From assembly GCF_002775205.1 (NCBI RefSeq), contig NC_036451.1, positions 25,601,139 through 25,665,138 on the forward strand: a stretch of 64,000 nucleotides of DNA, in the 5' to 3' direction. Position numbers and translations under genes: made by a program. A model generated the notes under the pieces. The model worked only from the letters and a program-made list of their open reading frames with translations. It did no database searches and was not told where the DNA came from. The DNA is from Xiphophorus maculatus (Eukaryota > Chordata > Actinopteri > Cyprinodontiformes > Poeciliidae). The first letter of the stretch is position 1, and each line of letters opens with the position of its first letter. This document shows positions 45,310-59,040 of this stretch, piece by piece.

Positions 45310-48300
45310 TTTACCAGTGTTCAATTTTAGCTTGTCGCAGGACCAGACATGTTTCCAAAAATAAAGCCTTGGTTTGAGTGAATTTTAGAACTAGAATTTG
45401 GGATTTTCTGTTGCTTTTGGAGGAATTACTCCTTCGTCCCTGCGTGGCTCTTCAGCCCATGTTTGTGCAGGACTGGTTTCTGAAAATGACGCTGGACAGC
45501 ATCTTCTGATTTTATCCTGGTCAGGTCCATGCTCACATTTGGTCCTGAAACATTTCCATGCCACCGTTTAGGAAGTCAAAAATTCTCTTCTGGACATCTT
45601 GTCAGATTTCTTTGTTTTTTTCCGCTATTTCACACTATGAAGCAGCATGTTGTCTCCAGTTAACTTAGATGTTGCAAATTAACCAGAAGCTTACAAAACC
45701 ATGACATCGTGGCATAATTCTCTTAGCTTATGGTAAGATTTGACTCTAAAGAAAGTAATGAAAACCTTTTTTCTTTGCCATTAAGAAAGTGGAAATGATT
45801 TTGCTATTGCTAACTGACCTAAAAAAGGAGCCTTTAATTTGATTTAATGTCAGATAGAAAGAACTAAAAAAGAAGCATCCATCTTTTTTTTTTTTTTAAG
45901 TGTGAAATGAACTGTAGGCTTGTGCTTTAGTGAAGAATAAAAAGCAGCCAACCAAATGCCAGCAGCCATATTGGAGGGCCGTAAGACAAAAACATTTACA
46001 CAAGTGTGACTTGTTCCAGGTCCAGCAGTCATTGGGCCTCTTGCACTTGGTGACAAGAAATTTCTCACATTAACAAAAAAGTAAACAAATGACACCGAGC
46101 TGGGGAGGAACTGTAAACAGGACTACACCTACGGGAGACGCCTTTTACAGATAAGTCACATATTTTCGTTTGTGTCCCGTGGGCTCATTCCTGCTACGTC
46201 TTTCGTTCTGCATAATTTCAGAATAACCGTAACAAGATAAGGACGGCATACATCTGGGTCTCGTTTTATTCAAAGCATCGCATTTGTCCCATCAGGCCGC
46301 CAGTCTTTGCATCCCTGTTCCATTCAGCTGCTCTTAAGAAAGAGGGGAAAAAAGAAGGTGAAATCAAGGACACGATGCTTTCTGTTAGTTTTTTCAGGAG
46401 TGTTCCTATTTTATACCCAATTTTCTTTTTTTTAAAATCAGGACTGGATTAAATTTCTTCTAGGGTCTTGTTGGTTCCTTTTGGAGCAAAATCACAGCAT
46501 TAAGTTCAGATTGACGAGATGAAAACAAATGACCCTGAAACAAGAACCATCTACTGAGTCTAGGCTGGAAATCAGATTTGTTTCACTTAGTCGTTTTTAA
46601 CCACTAATTAAATATGACTGCAATGAGAGACTTCTGTGTGAACGGTTTACGTCCCCAAAGCGACCCGGATGCTAAGAAGGATGCAGACGTCACACAGCAG
46701 CGCCCTGTTTACCGAAGTAATAATGGACGGAGGAATTTTAAAGATTATTCAGCAGCAGAAGCTGACAATATCGTCACAACATCATAACAAGGCAGAGGAA
46801 GCTGATAAAAAGAAAAGCACAATAAATAGCGATGCTCTTTTGTGAAGCATTGTTTGCAACTTCTGTAATGACGCCTGTTTAGATGTGCAGTCAGAGCTAA
46901 GGGAGGAGGGACTGTGATGTGCTTCCAGTACAAAGCTGCACAAAACATTGTCAATGTTCCGCTAATGTCAAAATAAATAAAAAATTCGCAATTGCAGGGT
47001 TTTCCATTGAATAAGAAATACAGTTCAAATCACGTGAATAAGTTTGTTCACAAAAGGTAAAAAACATCATCCTCTTACCACTTCGTGTTGTCTTCTTCGT
47101 CTGTTTCGCCAGTAGTAACATCCGGCTGTTGATCATGTGACTCGATATGCGTTTCAGCCGTATCAAAATACACTTTTGATACGCCTGAAAGATCACCTCA
47201 TGATATCTCAAGGACTTTACTGAAAAACTGGAGGGTTTTTTTCCCCCTTAATTTGTGTTTCCATTAAGTAAATTTATCTTCGCACTTTCAATTTGCGGAG
47301 TTTTATGGTTAATGAAAACGCAGCTGGTGACACAGACTTCTTTCATACGTTCGTAATCATCATCTTCAGCCTTTTTCGCGTCAGTTTTCTCCTAGCACAG
47401 AATTATGTCGCACTACGTCTCACAACGACCACGTAAAGGCCGGATAAAATGATGACCGTTGAGACTGAAGACTCATACGAATTAGTTCAGCATGTTGACT
47501 TTTTGTTTTGTTTTGTTGTTTTTTTGGGGTGAAAAGATCGGTATTGGGCCGTTCAGAGTGCCGTGAAAAAGTTGGATGTAGTTCGAATACAGGCAAACGG
47601 AGCGGGTTCTGGGTCACGTTTCTTTCTGTGTGAACAGCCGCAACCGTCACTGAGATGGAAATGTATTCACTGGACGTCTGATGCATGGAAACACTCCTCA
47701 AAGCAAACCCAGACATCCCTTGTTCCCAGTGTTCCTGAAACCTTTGGAAGACGCTGAGGTAAATCTGACTGCTTCAGGGAAACAAGCCCCGGGTGTTGGT
47801 CTCACAACAAGGGCGCTGCTGTGTGTCATAACACAACAGGAGCATTCTCTGGAATGCTTGTGCTGCCAAATACCTTAAAAAAAGAAAAAGAAAAAAAACG
47901 GCACCTGAAGGAAGATAAAAATACAATTAGCTAGCATTTTATAGGTATATTGTCCATTCATTGCCTAGATTGAGCAACCGTCAGAAGGACAAAGGTGAGT
48001 TTTGTTGAAAGATGAATGACGTACTAGCTTTCTAAAAACAAAGAGGATGGAATTTCATGGGATGTCACAGGGCTGCGGGGCTAAAAGGCAGATGTTTGTG
48101 GGGAGACAAAGCGCCGAGTATCTCCTGCCCTCCAGCTCGGAGGCAGAAGCACCTGTCGTCTCCCACCATATGGACACGCAGCCACACACAAACACACCAT
48201 GCAGTGTGTACCATACACACAGACTGCTCGCACAGCCAACGACGCAAAATATGTAAGGAGACCTCCGTTTAAATTTTACTTAATAATAAGAGTGAAATAA

Positions 48301-49550
48301 TATTAGCACCACTTGAAGTTTTCCTCATTTTCCACATAACAGAATGTGTTTTATAGGGCTTTTACATGACAGACCAACACCAACGACACAAGGTTTACAA
48401 GTTTCCAAAAAACTAGTGTAGTTTAATGTAGTCTAGTTGTTTTTTTTTATTATTTTAAAGTAGTAGTTCTACCGGCAGATTATTTCACTTATAACATGGG
48501 GAAAATTTCTTTTTTTAAATGAAAATCTACTGGAACTAGTACTTTTTTATGTCACTATTAAGAAACTGACTTACAACAAGCTCCTGAATCTTTCTGAAAA
48601 TTTTGTAGCAAGTTAGTTTTGTCTTCGTTCAAGTGCCCCAAGATATGTTCACTAGAAACTAGACAGAAATACTCAGTAAGATTGTGTTTTTGCAGCGTAA
48701 GCATACACCCAGAGCAACAGTAGAACGGCTTAGAAACAATGTTTTGCATGTGCTTTACTCACTGAGCTTTTCAAAATTTTATACATAAAACATTTGAATA
48801 AAAGTATCATTTTCCTTCCACCTCACAGATGTGCACCACGTTACGTCAGTCTGTCAGGTGAAACTCAAATAAAATTCATGAAGGTTTGTGGTTCAGTAGA
48901 AATCCTGTTGTAGGGAGTTCTGACGGTGCAAAAAATTCCTACAACAACTGGCTGCACATCTTATTTAGTTGAAGTCAGCTGTTGATAGTGTTTTTTTGTT
49001 TTCCATGCTACATTTCTTTCAGTCTTTCTGCTTTGTGCTGAACATGTGTATGGACACGCATACACCTGCCTCCCCAGCCCCCATCTGTGCAGATCCGATC
49101 CGTTTGGAAACAGATGGCCGAGCAGAGGCTGGGCTTCCAGGTCAGACCCGGATGAGTGTAGTCCTCCATCGGCCCATTGGCCAGTGTGCAGAGATTGATG
49201 GCTCTGTGCTTGAGACCCAGAGAGGGGCTGGTGTCACACAGAGAGCAGGTGGTGGACCTCTGAGACACAAGCTAAACAGCTCACTGCCCCGACACCAACA
49301 GAGGGCAAAGGTTAAACACCAGGGGAGAGCGACTAATAATGACTGTCGGGACGACCAGCACAAGAAGAAGACAGAGGGTTCTCAGGGATCATAGTAATGT
49401 TACCGTTTCATTTTGTTGAAATTCACCATAGAAGTAAAATACTTTTGTTCAGTTCAAATGTTCCAGCATAAATCGACTCTCAGAAAGTTTTATGCTGAAT
49501 TTATGTCGCATTCGGACTTGTTATTAATCTATGACAGAAAGTTAGGGTCA
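45310..49550. other. Intergenic, no gene recognised
   Basis: No exon, RNA gene or clear transposon was recognised. A (TTTTG)n stretch lies near 47500-47530. The 141-codon frame at 48969-49394 has no features of a real protein. Confidence 0.55.
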
Positions 49551-49551
49551 C

Positions 49552-49990
49552 TCTAATAAAAAAGAATTACAAGACGTAATAGTAATCACAAGAATAAAAT
49601 TATGTCATAAAGTCAAAATAACAGGATAAAGTCACTAACTGACAAGAAAAAAAAGTCAAAATTATGACAATAAAGTCAAAATACAACCAGAATAAAGTCG
49701 AAATAATACAATAATAGTACTAATATTTTCAGAATAGTCAGAATATTATGAGAAGTCAAAATAAAGTAAAAAATATGACAATAAAGTCATAAAATGAGAT
49801 TAAAGAAAAAAAGAGATAAGTAAAATTAAAGTCAAACACTAGAATAAAGTCATGTTATTTACAGAATAGTCATAATATTACAAGAATAAAATCAAAATGT
49901 AAAAAAAGAGACAGTAAAGTCATGATGACATGATAATCACGTTGAAATAATATGAGAAAAAAGTTGCAAAAGTAATTTTATCATTTTACT
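49552..49990. repeat. Degenerate tandem repeat of AATAAAGTCA-type units
   Basis: Loosely repeated AGAATAAAGTCAAAAT and ATTACAAGAATAAA units over about 440 bp. The same motif recurs briefly at 30001-30060 in the DNA next to amotl2 exon 9. It decays gradually toward 49990. Confidence 0.8.
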
Positions 49991-49999
49991 CTGATAATA

Positions 50000-51750
50000 T
50001 ATATATATTTAAATTTCCCTAGCGTGGTTCTTATACGTCGTCATGCTAATGAAACCAAACATTATTAGCAGTCAGGGTTGACCTACTGACAGGCTGCTCT
50101 GGGAAAACCTGCCTCCTAGCATTCACATGGATGTTATTTCACCACCTAGCTAAACATCACCCGTCCCCTCTCACCTCCACCTCCTGCATGATGGGAAAAG
50201 CTGTCCAGTACGGGGATGGGAAACACTCACCACACACCTGCTGGGTTCATACTGGTACAGCAATTAACAACCAGCAACCAAGATAACTACTGCTAGCCGT
50301 ACAGGCTAATAACAAAGCATTATGTAGTAGCTCTGGTGCTAATTTCCACCTGCAGCCCCAGATCAGCTGGAAACGTTTAAAAAAGAATGCATAAAAAAAT
50401 GGATGTATGCTGTTAAATAAATGTAATTCATAACTAAAACACCAGCAGACATACAATTCAACCCAAGAGCTCACTATACACAGGACTCACTCATATTTAC
50501 TTACATTTAAAATCAAAAGAAACATGAATCAAAACAAAATACACTGTAAATCCAGCTTGTTTTGTTCTCGTTTTTTAAGTTTGTTATTACTAAGTTTTGT
50601 AGGCGGCTACATCTGGTTCAGGCTGGTGAAAAAACTTGGGCCCTAACTGTATTTACATTTAGAGATTTGAACTGTCAACTAAAAAAATAAAACTAATTCC
50701 ATAACATAACTTTAGGGATTTTTTTTTTCTTTTTTACACTTTTTGCTTTCCATACTCGGTGTGTTCCATGTGCATTTTGGTAGCTACTAAAGCTGCACTT
50801 TAGTAGCTAGCATGTTCCTGCTTTCTTTATTTCCCTGGTTTGTTGCTGTGTGTTGATTCTGCTAATTGCCACAATCTGCAGATTTCTTTGTGTTCCTGGG
50901 TTTTCTACCCGACTAGACAGTGGGTAATTTGATGAAAATGATAATAAAGCAAGAACTTACAAAACAATAAGGCGGCGACAAGAAGCAAGACCGTCGAGAT
51001 AACAGAGTATATAACCAGAGGAAGCAGCGAGGAGTGAGAGACAGAGAGGCGGTTAAATACTGGCAGGTTGATTTGATTTCTGGACCAATGGAAAGGTACG
51101 AAATAGGAAACAAAATGCAGGTGTGAAGAGAGAACAGAAGACAAGCTGTGGGAAACAGAGAGAGAGAGAGAGAGATGAACAGGGGAGCTAGGAAACATAA
51201 ATCTAAGTGAGACAAACAATAACGAAACACAAGAAATTAATAACATGAACCAACTACAATAACTAAGATCTGAACTAGTAAAACAGTAAACAAGAAAAAA
51301 CGCTGACCTAAACCCGACAAAACTACAAACCCAGAAAAAGCAACAACTCAAGATCCTGACAAGTAGTTCAATTCTACTTTTTTAAATATAATTCATCAAA
51401 AACTACCATCAGAAATGAATGAATATGAAATGGTTATGATGTATATAAGTCCTAAACAGTCATTTACAAGTATAAAATGAAGTGAGGAGGGATGAAATAC
51501 CAAAACACAAGCATGAAACATCTAACTTGGTGAAAGTCCAAACTGACCTGATGCTATTAGAGCCTTAATCCAGATTTTGGGTTGAAAATCTAACCCAGCT
51601 GGTTAAAACTCATACCGCAGCGGTGCTATGTTTAGCTAACTGAGGCTGGGTTTGGTCGGTGTTTGATCCAGGACCTAATTAGTAAAATAACCCAACCACA
51701 GTTGTTTTTGACCCTTCAGATTTTCATGTGCAAAGTCTTGCTCCTTCCAT
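50000..51750. other. Intergenic, no gene recognised
   Basis: Contains a short (GA)n at 51160-51174. A 148-codon minus-strand frame at 50905-51351 is hydrophobic and Ser/Phe/Leu-rich, but it has no recognisable domain. Confidence 0.5.
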
Positions 51751-51756
51751 TTAAAG

Positions 51757-52250
51757 CTGCAGAGTGTCACTTTTATCAAAAAAAATATAGATGTTTTTTA
51801 AAACTGTCACCAGATAATCTGTGAAAAGATCGTATTGCCATTTAAAGAAACAAAAACAATCAATCAGAGCCAGTAGGAGGGTCTTATCGCTGTCAATCAA
51901 TTCATGTACTCACTGCTAAATGTGCTAATTGCAAAGAAACATCTTACTGTTCCAGGATTATCTGCAGTCGTCGGTGGCTATGCTAACTAGCCTTAGCATT
52001 CACAGCAGGCTCTGTGTGTGCTAAGTGCAGCGCCACACAGAGGGGTGATTAACAGCGCTAAGACCTGACTCCTGGCTCTAATTGGTTGTTTCTAGTTAGC
52101 ACTGGGAGGACTGGGAGAAGGCGGAGGAGCTGGGTGTTTTCATAGATTATCTGGCCCATATCACATTGTCACAACATAGTGACAGTTTCAACAGATATGT
52201 ATGTATACGTTAAAAAAAAAAATTTAAGTTACATACTAGAGCTTTGAAGC
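51757..52250. mobile_element. Inverted-repeat element, copy B
   Basis: Arms around AATCAGAGCCAGTAGGAGGG and CTGACTCCTGGCTCTAATTG, with outer AGATAATCTGTGAAAA and TTTTCATAGATTATCT. The same family as 22140-22605. Confidence 0.65.
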
Positions 52251-53489
52251 TCAAAAACTGTTTGCTAACATCAGATGTTGACTGTGTTCAGTGTTGGCCC
52301 AATCAGCGTACGACTATTTTAGAAACATATAACCATTTGCTGAAAAACTACAGTTTAAAATAAGAACTTTATTTATTATGCTAAAAAATTATGTCCACTG
52401 CACATTTTCATAACTAATTCTCTGCTCAAAGTCGATGGGAATCTGTCGCTACACTTTGTTTAGATTTGGCCCCTCATGGCGCTTTGACCAGTCATTTAAC
52501 GTCTGACCTGAGAGCTGAGCTGCTTCCGATGGTTTAACCTGTTCATGGAGTCGTTTTGGTTTACCCGTTGATTTATTTGTTGTTGGATTTAAACGGATTG
52601 TTGTGTGAAAGCCGACCCAGTTTCCTCCGCCCGCCCCCACCTTGTTTGCAAAAGTTTGACTTTGTGTTTCTGGCAATTTGCTCCTATTGTGAATCGCTTC
52701 CTGATAGGAGGCGCTCTGGGAGACCGGCTCAGTCAACTGCAAAGGAATGCGACATTCCACTCTAATCTTACGGATGTTTCTTTGGATTTCAGAGACCGAT
52801 TTCGGCCATTTTCCCTGTTGTGTCTGGAGAAAGTGTTTCCTGACTGACACCCGCGCCGTGCTCTGCTTTATCCACAACTGACTGTTTTTACACATGGTTT
52901 TCTTGTCACTAGTAAACCACTTGTCATTATGTTGGATTTCATCACAAATATTTTGACGTTTTATATTTATATCTTCACTTATTTATGGTTCAAGTTTTCA
53001 AGTCTTAATATCTATAAACTTTTATATTTGCTTCTTGTTTCCTGAGTTTTACATCCTCTAAAATTGTTTATTTTCTGAGTTTCAATTGTTTTCTATATCA
53101 ATCATTTGTGAATTTTCTGTGGTTTTTTTTATCAGTTTGTTCCTGTTTTAAACCCATGGGAAGCAAAGTATGCCACTGATTTGAATGAAAGGCAGTCTGT
53201 GTATAATTAATCGTGAACAACATTTGTGTACCTAATATTTCAATTGATTTTCTCTGTTTACAGGATTTTTTCTGTAGAGAGCCTGAAGTCTCGTGATGAT
53301 GAGGATGAGCTGATTTAAAGGAAATACAGACATTTACCAAAGGACTGAATCAGCACTGAAGGATTCAGTCTCACCAGCAAGAGCTTCACAAGACCCAGCT
53401 TTTATTTTGATAGTCCATACAACTTTGATAGTGAATTTGCATAGCAGTTAAACATCTAGCTCTGAGCTAGCTACATATTTAGTTAGCAA

Positions 53490-53592
53490 GCTAACTATTT
53501 AGCTCCAAACTAAATATTTAGTTCTGAGGTAGCTAAATTTTTAGGTTAGCTAGTGCAGAGCTAAATATTTAGTTTGAAGCTAAATAGTTAGC
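53490..53592. repeat. Long imperfect hairpin (37-bp arms)
   Basis: Arm 53490-53526 pairs with 53556-53592 with about two mismatches. The loop is 29 nt. The arms are rich in AGCTAAATATTTAG words. Probably the core of a small inverted-repeat element. Confidence 0.85.
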
Positions 53593-53599
53593 TCGCAAC

Positions 53600-56500
53600 T
53601 GTGCTGTTTACAAATGAAGAACATGGTGAAAATATAACTCAGTTTTTTCTCGTGACTTTTTTAAAAATAATCCAAACTACTGCTGTTCATTTTTGACTGT
53701 GTAACTTTACCACTGTGCTGTCTTCCATTATTTCCCAACACCGGTGTTATGAAAACAATCCGTGTAGCACGTTCAACGAATATCCTTTATCTTTTTATTT
53801 ATAGCCTCTTAACGTTTTTATTCCTTTGTATTGAAAAGCTTCCGTTGTGTGTTAGGATTCCTTCTTGTTTGTGTAACTAGCATCTACATGCATGTCTCCA
53901 AATAGCAACAGAAACTGTTTATGCTGGCCGAGTTGTACCATGTCAGGGGAAAGCTTCGGTAAATACACAGCTCGCTAAACAAACACTGTCTTGCTGTGAT
54001 AACCTCTCTGACCAGATGGGAAACGCAGAGTTAAAGGGAAAAGAGGGTCAGGGGAGCAGAGGGGTCAGACACCAGGAATGAGGAAATCCCACCCTCGCCC
54101 CAGCACATAGAGGACAGGAAGGAAAGGCCATTTGCATACAAATTGTTCTTCAGTGGTGCAACATATGCATTAGCGTGAGGGTGGGTTGCCAGCAGAGCAA
54201 TAATGTAAATCACCAGGTGGGTATAGATGGGATCCACATCTCCGCAGTGGAGATGTGGCTCAGAAAAAAAACGAACTCTTAGAATAAGCTAACAAAATAT
54301 GCATTCTTAAAAGTATTTAATCTATATTATCGATGCAGAGGCTTCTCTATCACAACAGACAGCTGTGACTTTTCACTGTTTCTTTCATGAAGTCATCTGG
54401 TTTAGTCATTTAGAAAGCAGAACTGATTTATGGTTAATGCACTGCAAAAACACAAAATCTTACCAAGTATTTTTGGCCTAGTTTCTGGCACAAATATGTT
54501 CGTGCATTTGAAATAAGACAAAACTGACTTACAAGTTAACTTTTCATTGGGAGCGTGTTTAAAGTCAAACACTCCTTAATGCTGACGAAAAAGTGCCAGT
54601 TCCACTGGCAGATTGTTTTACTTACGTTACAAGCTACTTCTAAGTTAGTTTTGTCTCTTTTCAAATGTACAAAGATATTTGCATGAGAAACTAGAGTACA
54701 AGAGCTTTTGTGATTTTGCAGTGTAGATAAAATGTTACTGAACTAGTAATAAACTTTTCAAGTCTGTTGTAGCAAAGCGGGAGTCAAACCTCGTTCCTGA
54801 AGCCTGCAGCTGTTCACATCAACGTCCTCAGGGTTAAAGAAGCTCAGCTTGGAAGGAAACAAAAGTAACATTTTGTTACAACCCAGAATGATAAGTTGAC
54901 AGAAAACAAAAAAATTTATAAGTCTTATTGTAATTCTCAACTTCTAACAAGTGGATACAATAATTGTTAAAACATATTAGCAGGGTTGCACATTCCTGTA
55001 TGGGATTCTTTTAGTGCCAAACATGTTCTGTGTCTATGTACAGTTACATGTCTGAGCTGCAGCTAACGTGGTGTTCTGACCCGCAGGTTTACACACATGC
55101 TCTAAACTTTATAACTTTATGTCAATGTTTAAGAGGAAGTTCAAATGAATCTCTTTGTGCCTATACAACTGATTTTTTTTAACATTTATTTTACTTCCCT
55201 CCTATCATCCCTTCCTTCCCTATCTTATTGATCTAGAGGGATCAATAAGATATTTTTGAACTGAATTAAAAGTTGTTTGTTTTTGGCTATGTGGTAAAAA
55301 AAACAAACAAACCAAAAAACACCCCTGTACAATATTTATGAATAATCCTCATCTAGAAGCAATATTCACAACCACGTCTAGCACACGGGAAAAACGGGTT
55401 CAGGTGAGGCTGCATGGCGGCACAGTTAGTGGCACAACAGCTGCGTTTCCATTACAAATGTGAGCAAAGGATTGTCAATATTTTGTTGATGTTGAAAAAG
55501 CACAATTTTGCATTTGCTGTGCTTCCATTAAATAAGAAATGCAATTAAAATCACACATGAATAAGTTTGTTCATGCAATAAGTCATTAAAAAACAAGCCG
55601 CACCGTCATCCTCCTACTACTTCCTGTCGTCTTGTTCTTTGTGGTTTGTGCCAGTGGCAACATCCTGCTGTTGATTGCGTAACTAGTGTGATTAAAAATA
55701 GAAAAAGTGTGTTCACTTTGGTTTTGCGAAATAAACTAATTTTGATACGGTCAAAACCATCCTAGCACCAAAACTTTTTATCAAAAAAAAGTGTTTTTTG
55801 GCTTTTCCCCAAAATTAAGCAATTTTATTTCAAAAATGTCAAATTGCTCAATTACATGATCAGTGGAAACGCAGCTCCTATTGAAATGTTCAGCCGGTAA
55901 AAAACGAACACAATTTATTTGAACTTGTCTGAACTGAATTTAAAAGTCTAGTTTGTGTTAAAGGAGACCTTGTGCGACCTGCTCTCTCTTTGGTGAAATT
56001 GAAAATGTTCAAATCCGTCACGTTTTGTTAACTTACGTTATAATTGTGAAAAACTACGGAGCAGATTTTAAACCTGTGGAGAAAGCCCTGTGGAAACCTG
56101 ACGGTCTGTGACGCTGTGGCCCCGTCGGAGCCATCACCCCGGGTGATGACAAGCTTTTCTGTGATCTCCTGAAACACTGACGGGTTTATGGTTCATGTAA
56201 TTAAAGACATAAACACGCGGAATCAGTCAGGCAGAATGTGGCATGAAAGGGGAGCGAGGTGAAGAAGGTCAATGATGTTTTGATTCTGGTTCAGGAGGCG
56301 GTTAGATTCTCAGATTTTAGACAATGAGGAAAGGCGTTCCAGTTGCTGCATGCTCATGTAAACCTTGAATTTTGTAAAATGATGACAAACCTTTGAGTTT
56401 CTTGATAAGAACATTTGGTTTTTTTGTGTGTGTTTTTTTTTTAAAAAAGGCCATTAAATAGCTGTAGCATTGAGGGGTAGCATGTTGCGTAATGATTTCA

Positions 56501-57085
56501 GCGTCCTTCGCGTTCGGAGCTGAACGGGACGGGGAGCAGGGTGTTCCTGGAATGGGAACAAGGTCCGATTCCGAGAACAAATGTTCCTGACAACACCATC
56601 ACCTACCCCCCGGACTGCAGCGGCCTCAAAGTAACGGAGCGTGGAAAAGAAAAGAGGAAAAAAAGGAAGGAGGGGAAAAAAAGAAGAGTGAACATGGCGT
56701 CGGCTTCTAAAGAACTGAGATCTCTGAATCTCAGTGCGATTTTACTGTCAACTGTTCTCAGTTATTGGGAATAAAAACATAAAACATTTCAAGTAATCAG
56801 AACTAAACAGGTCTTGGTGGCACATATTATAAGAACATAACAGATATTTACAAAACAAAAGAAGATATAGATCATTTATATGTTCTATATAAAGAAGGAT
56901 CGTTGATAACGATAACACTTAATTTGATCTTACGCACTTCTATTTCATCGGCATGTATTTCTCAAATTTCCCTCCTAGCATAGACGCACTTTGATTTCAC
57001 TAACTTTTTAAAATCATACCCTGTTTAACAATGAAGAACTGATTTTTAAAACATTAGTTCACAAGTACAAAGACTGTTTTTACAC
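53600..57085. other. Intergenic, no gene recognised; 53900-54260 looks regulatory
   Basis: 53900-54260 is repeat-free and dense in motif-like words: TAAACAAACA (forkhead type), ATTTGCAT (octamer), CAGGTG (E-box) and GGAATG (54075-54080). It ends in a small hairpin (54234-54258). This is suggestive only. The remainder is ordinary AT-rich intergenic DNA. Confidence 0.4.
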
Positions 57086-57089
57086 CCTT

Positions 57090-57160
57090 AACAAATAACT
57101 TGGGTCCCAGTACTAAGCCTTGAGGAACACTTCAAGATATTTTACTCAACTGAGACTGAA
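57090..57160 (-). mobile_element. LINE reverse-transcriptase crumb
   Basis: The minus strand reads SVPQGLVLGP next to a stop, a worn form of the non-LTR RT motif GVPQGSVLGP. Confidence 0.45.
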
Positions 57161-58149
57161 TTTTTTTTTACTTGCTTTTAAATAATCTGTCAGCTTGTGA
57201 TCTGTAACATCTCTTGTTCCACATCGTTCCCATTTTTGAAAGAGTAGCGTAACGTCTAAAATCAATAAAATTGCCATAAACATGCCCGCCATAATCATTT
57301 TCACCTTCTTTTCCTAAAATGTGTTCTTAAAGTCTGTCGACATGCGACACCCTTTGACTTGCTAGAAAACATTTTGGCTTTCCTTTAGGAAGCTTCTCAC
57401 AGCGCTTTGCTGCAGTTTTGGTCCATTCCTCCTGACGGAAGAGGTGTAACTGGGTCAGGTTTGAAGGAAATGGAACCCAAGGATGAACCAGACTTTTGGA
57501 GGCCAGACGATTCTTTCCTGACCTTTCCGTGAAGTCACTCCATCCACTGACGCGCCTCTAGTTGAGTCAAATGTGGGTTAGCCAATCCCAAGATGAACCA
57601 TGACACAGTCATTTAGGATTCGCTCCCACACTGCTCACAGACATGGCGATCTTACTACGCAAACGTCTCGGTTAAAAGAACGCAATGAGGAATTCTAGAA
57701 AAAAGCCCATCTTGCTCATTATTCTGGAATTTAGCGAGTCATTTTGGTAACCCTAGCTGACCTAAACCAGGAAAGTTTAGTTGGATTTAATGCCAGATGG
57801 TGACATTACACCACAAATCTCTAATCTGTACCTTTTCTGCGTACATTTCGTCCGTACAGTACTGGGGAAAGAGGTCAAGTTTCTTTCCAATTAAATTGGA
57901 GGAAGGGCGTCATTTCCTCAGGCGTTCCAGTTGAAAAGATGTACAAATCAAAACATACTGAGCTGTTTATGTCACCACGGCTGGAAGAATGTAAACTGGC
58001 TCTTCCCCACTCCTATTCATCAATGAATGCCGGGATACTTGAAATGTTTCGGGTTTTTTGTGCCTTTTCCACTTTATTCATTTCTGCAGTCACAGCCCGG
58101 CTCTGTCAGACTGACTGGAACCCGTTTGGTACTGTAGATTAGCAAGCTA

Positions 58150-58345
58150 AGGACTGGAGATGGTCCAAATTGATGGCCCCATTAGCTGTAAATGAACAGG
58201 CAATGTCCTGAATAGTTTCTGCATAAGGCAATCCAACATCAAAGCTCACTCTGTAGCCCAGATTCCCAGTTCTGACTGGGCTGAATGTCATGAACAATGT
58301 GCTCTAATTTCCAAGAATTCTTATTATTTTTCCTTTAATTAGGGT
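58150..58345. promoter_or_regulatory. Candidate conserved non-coding element
   Basis: Repeat-free sequence with several homeodomain-type words (CCATTAGCTG, TTTAATTAG) and balanced composition, set among ordinary intergenic DNA. There is no coding frame. Conservation is suspected from its look only. Confidence 0.25.
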
Positions 58346-58904
58346 CTGCATGGGACGGCCGTGGGGGTTTTAGGATTGTTGTGGTTCGTTCCAGTGGAGG
58401 ATGAGACAGACGAAGATGTTTGCATTCCACCCCCTTTTTTTCATGGAGCGTTCAGGACATTGCTGTGGATAAAGTAAAGACAGAGGTTTTGACTTTACGT
58501 GACAGATTTCCCTCGAGTGTTCAAGAATGACTTAAAGTATGTTTGCTACAGCCTCTCTTTTTCCATGAAATGTATGAGGTTTTTTTGGGGGGGTGATTTG
58601 TGGATAACAATAGCGTTGGGGTTTTGCTTTGGTTTTGATAGTATTGATATTGATGCAATTATGTTTATATATATTAGTAAACTGTAAGATTTTCATTTAG
58701 ATTTTTTTTGGTGTTTCAATATCAAAAACCCCTCAAAAACACGAAGAGATTGTTCCTAAAGAGGGCAAATGCTAAAAACATATTGGAAATGTGTTTCATC
58801 CGTTAGATAAAAGGGAATATTATGTCTTTTACAGACACATTGTGGCATTTCTTGCACATTCCATTGTTACAAAATGCTATATATGTATCTATATGAAATA
58901 TGAC

Positions 58905-59040
58905 TTAAAAGAAATCTGAGGCTTTGAAGTTGGGCCTCTGTCTCTTTAAGAAGCTGCTGCTCTTTCCGACACTCCGCCTTCAGGAAGTCACGACAACGGT
59001 GTTCGCCCATTATGCCGTTTACAAACGTTCCTCTGAGATT
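58905..59040 (-). repeat. Dispersed repeat family, copy 3
   Basis: The reverse complement contains GACTTCCTGAAGGCGGAGTG and AAAGAGACAGAGGCCCAACT, matching the 40690-41060 family. It explains the 132-codon open frame in this stretch. Confidence 0.7.

Noticed and set aside
48969..49394. 141-codon plus-strand frame
   Set aside because: No recognisable domain; overlapping open frames on the other strand and no splice or promoter context.
50905..51351. 148-codon hydrophobic minus-strand frame
   Set aside because: Low-complexity Ser/Phe/Leu composition antisense to a GA-rich stretch; no topology typical of a real membrane protein.
52449..52895. 148-codon minus-strand frame
   Set aside because: No family resemblance and no neighbouring exons; a chance frame remains the simplest explanation, though transcript data could change this.
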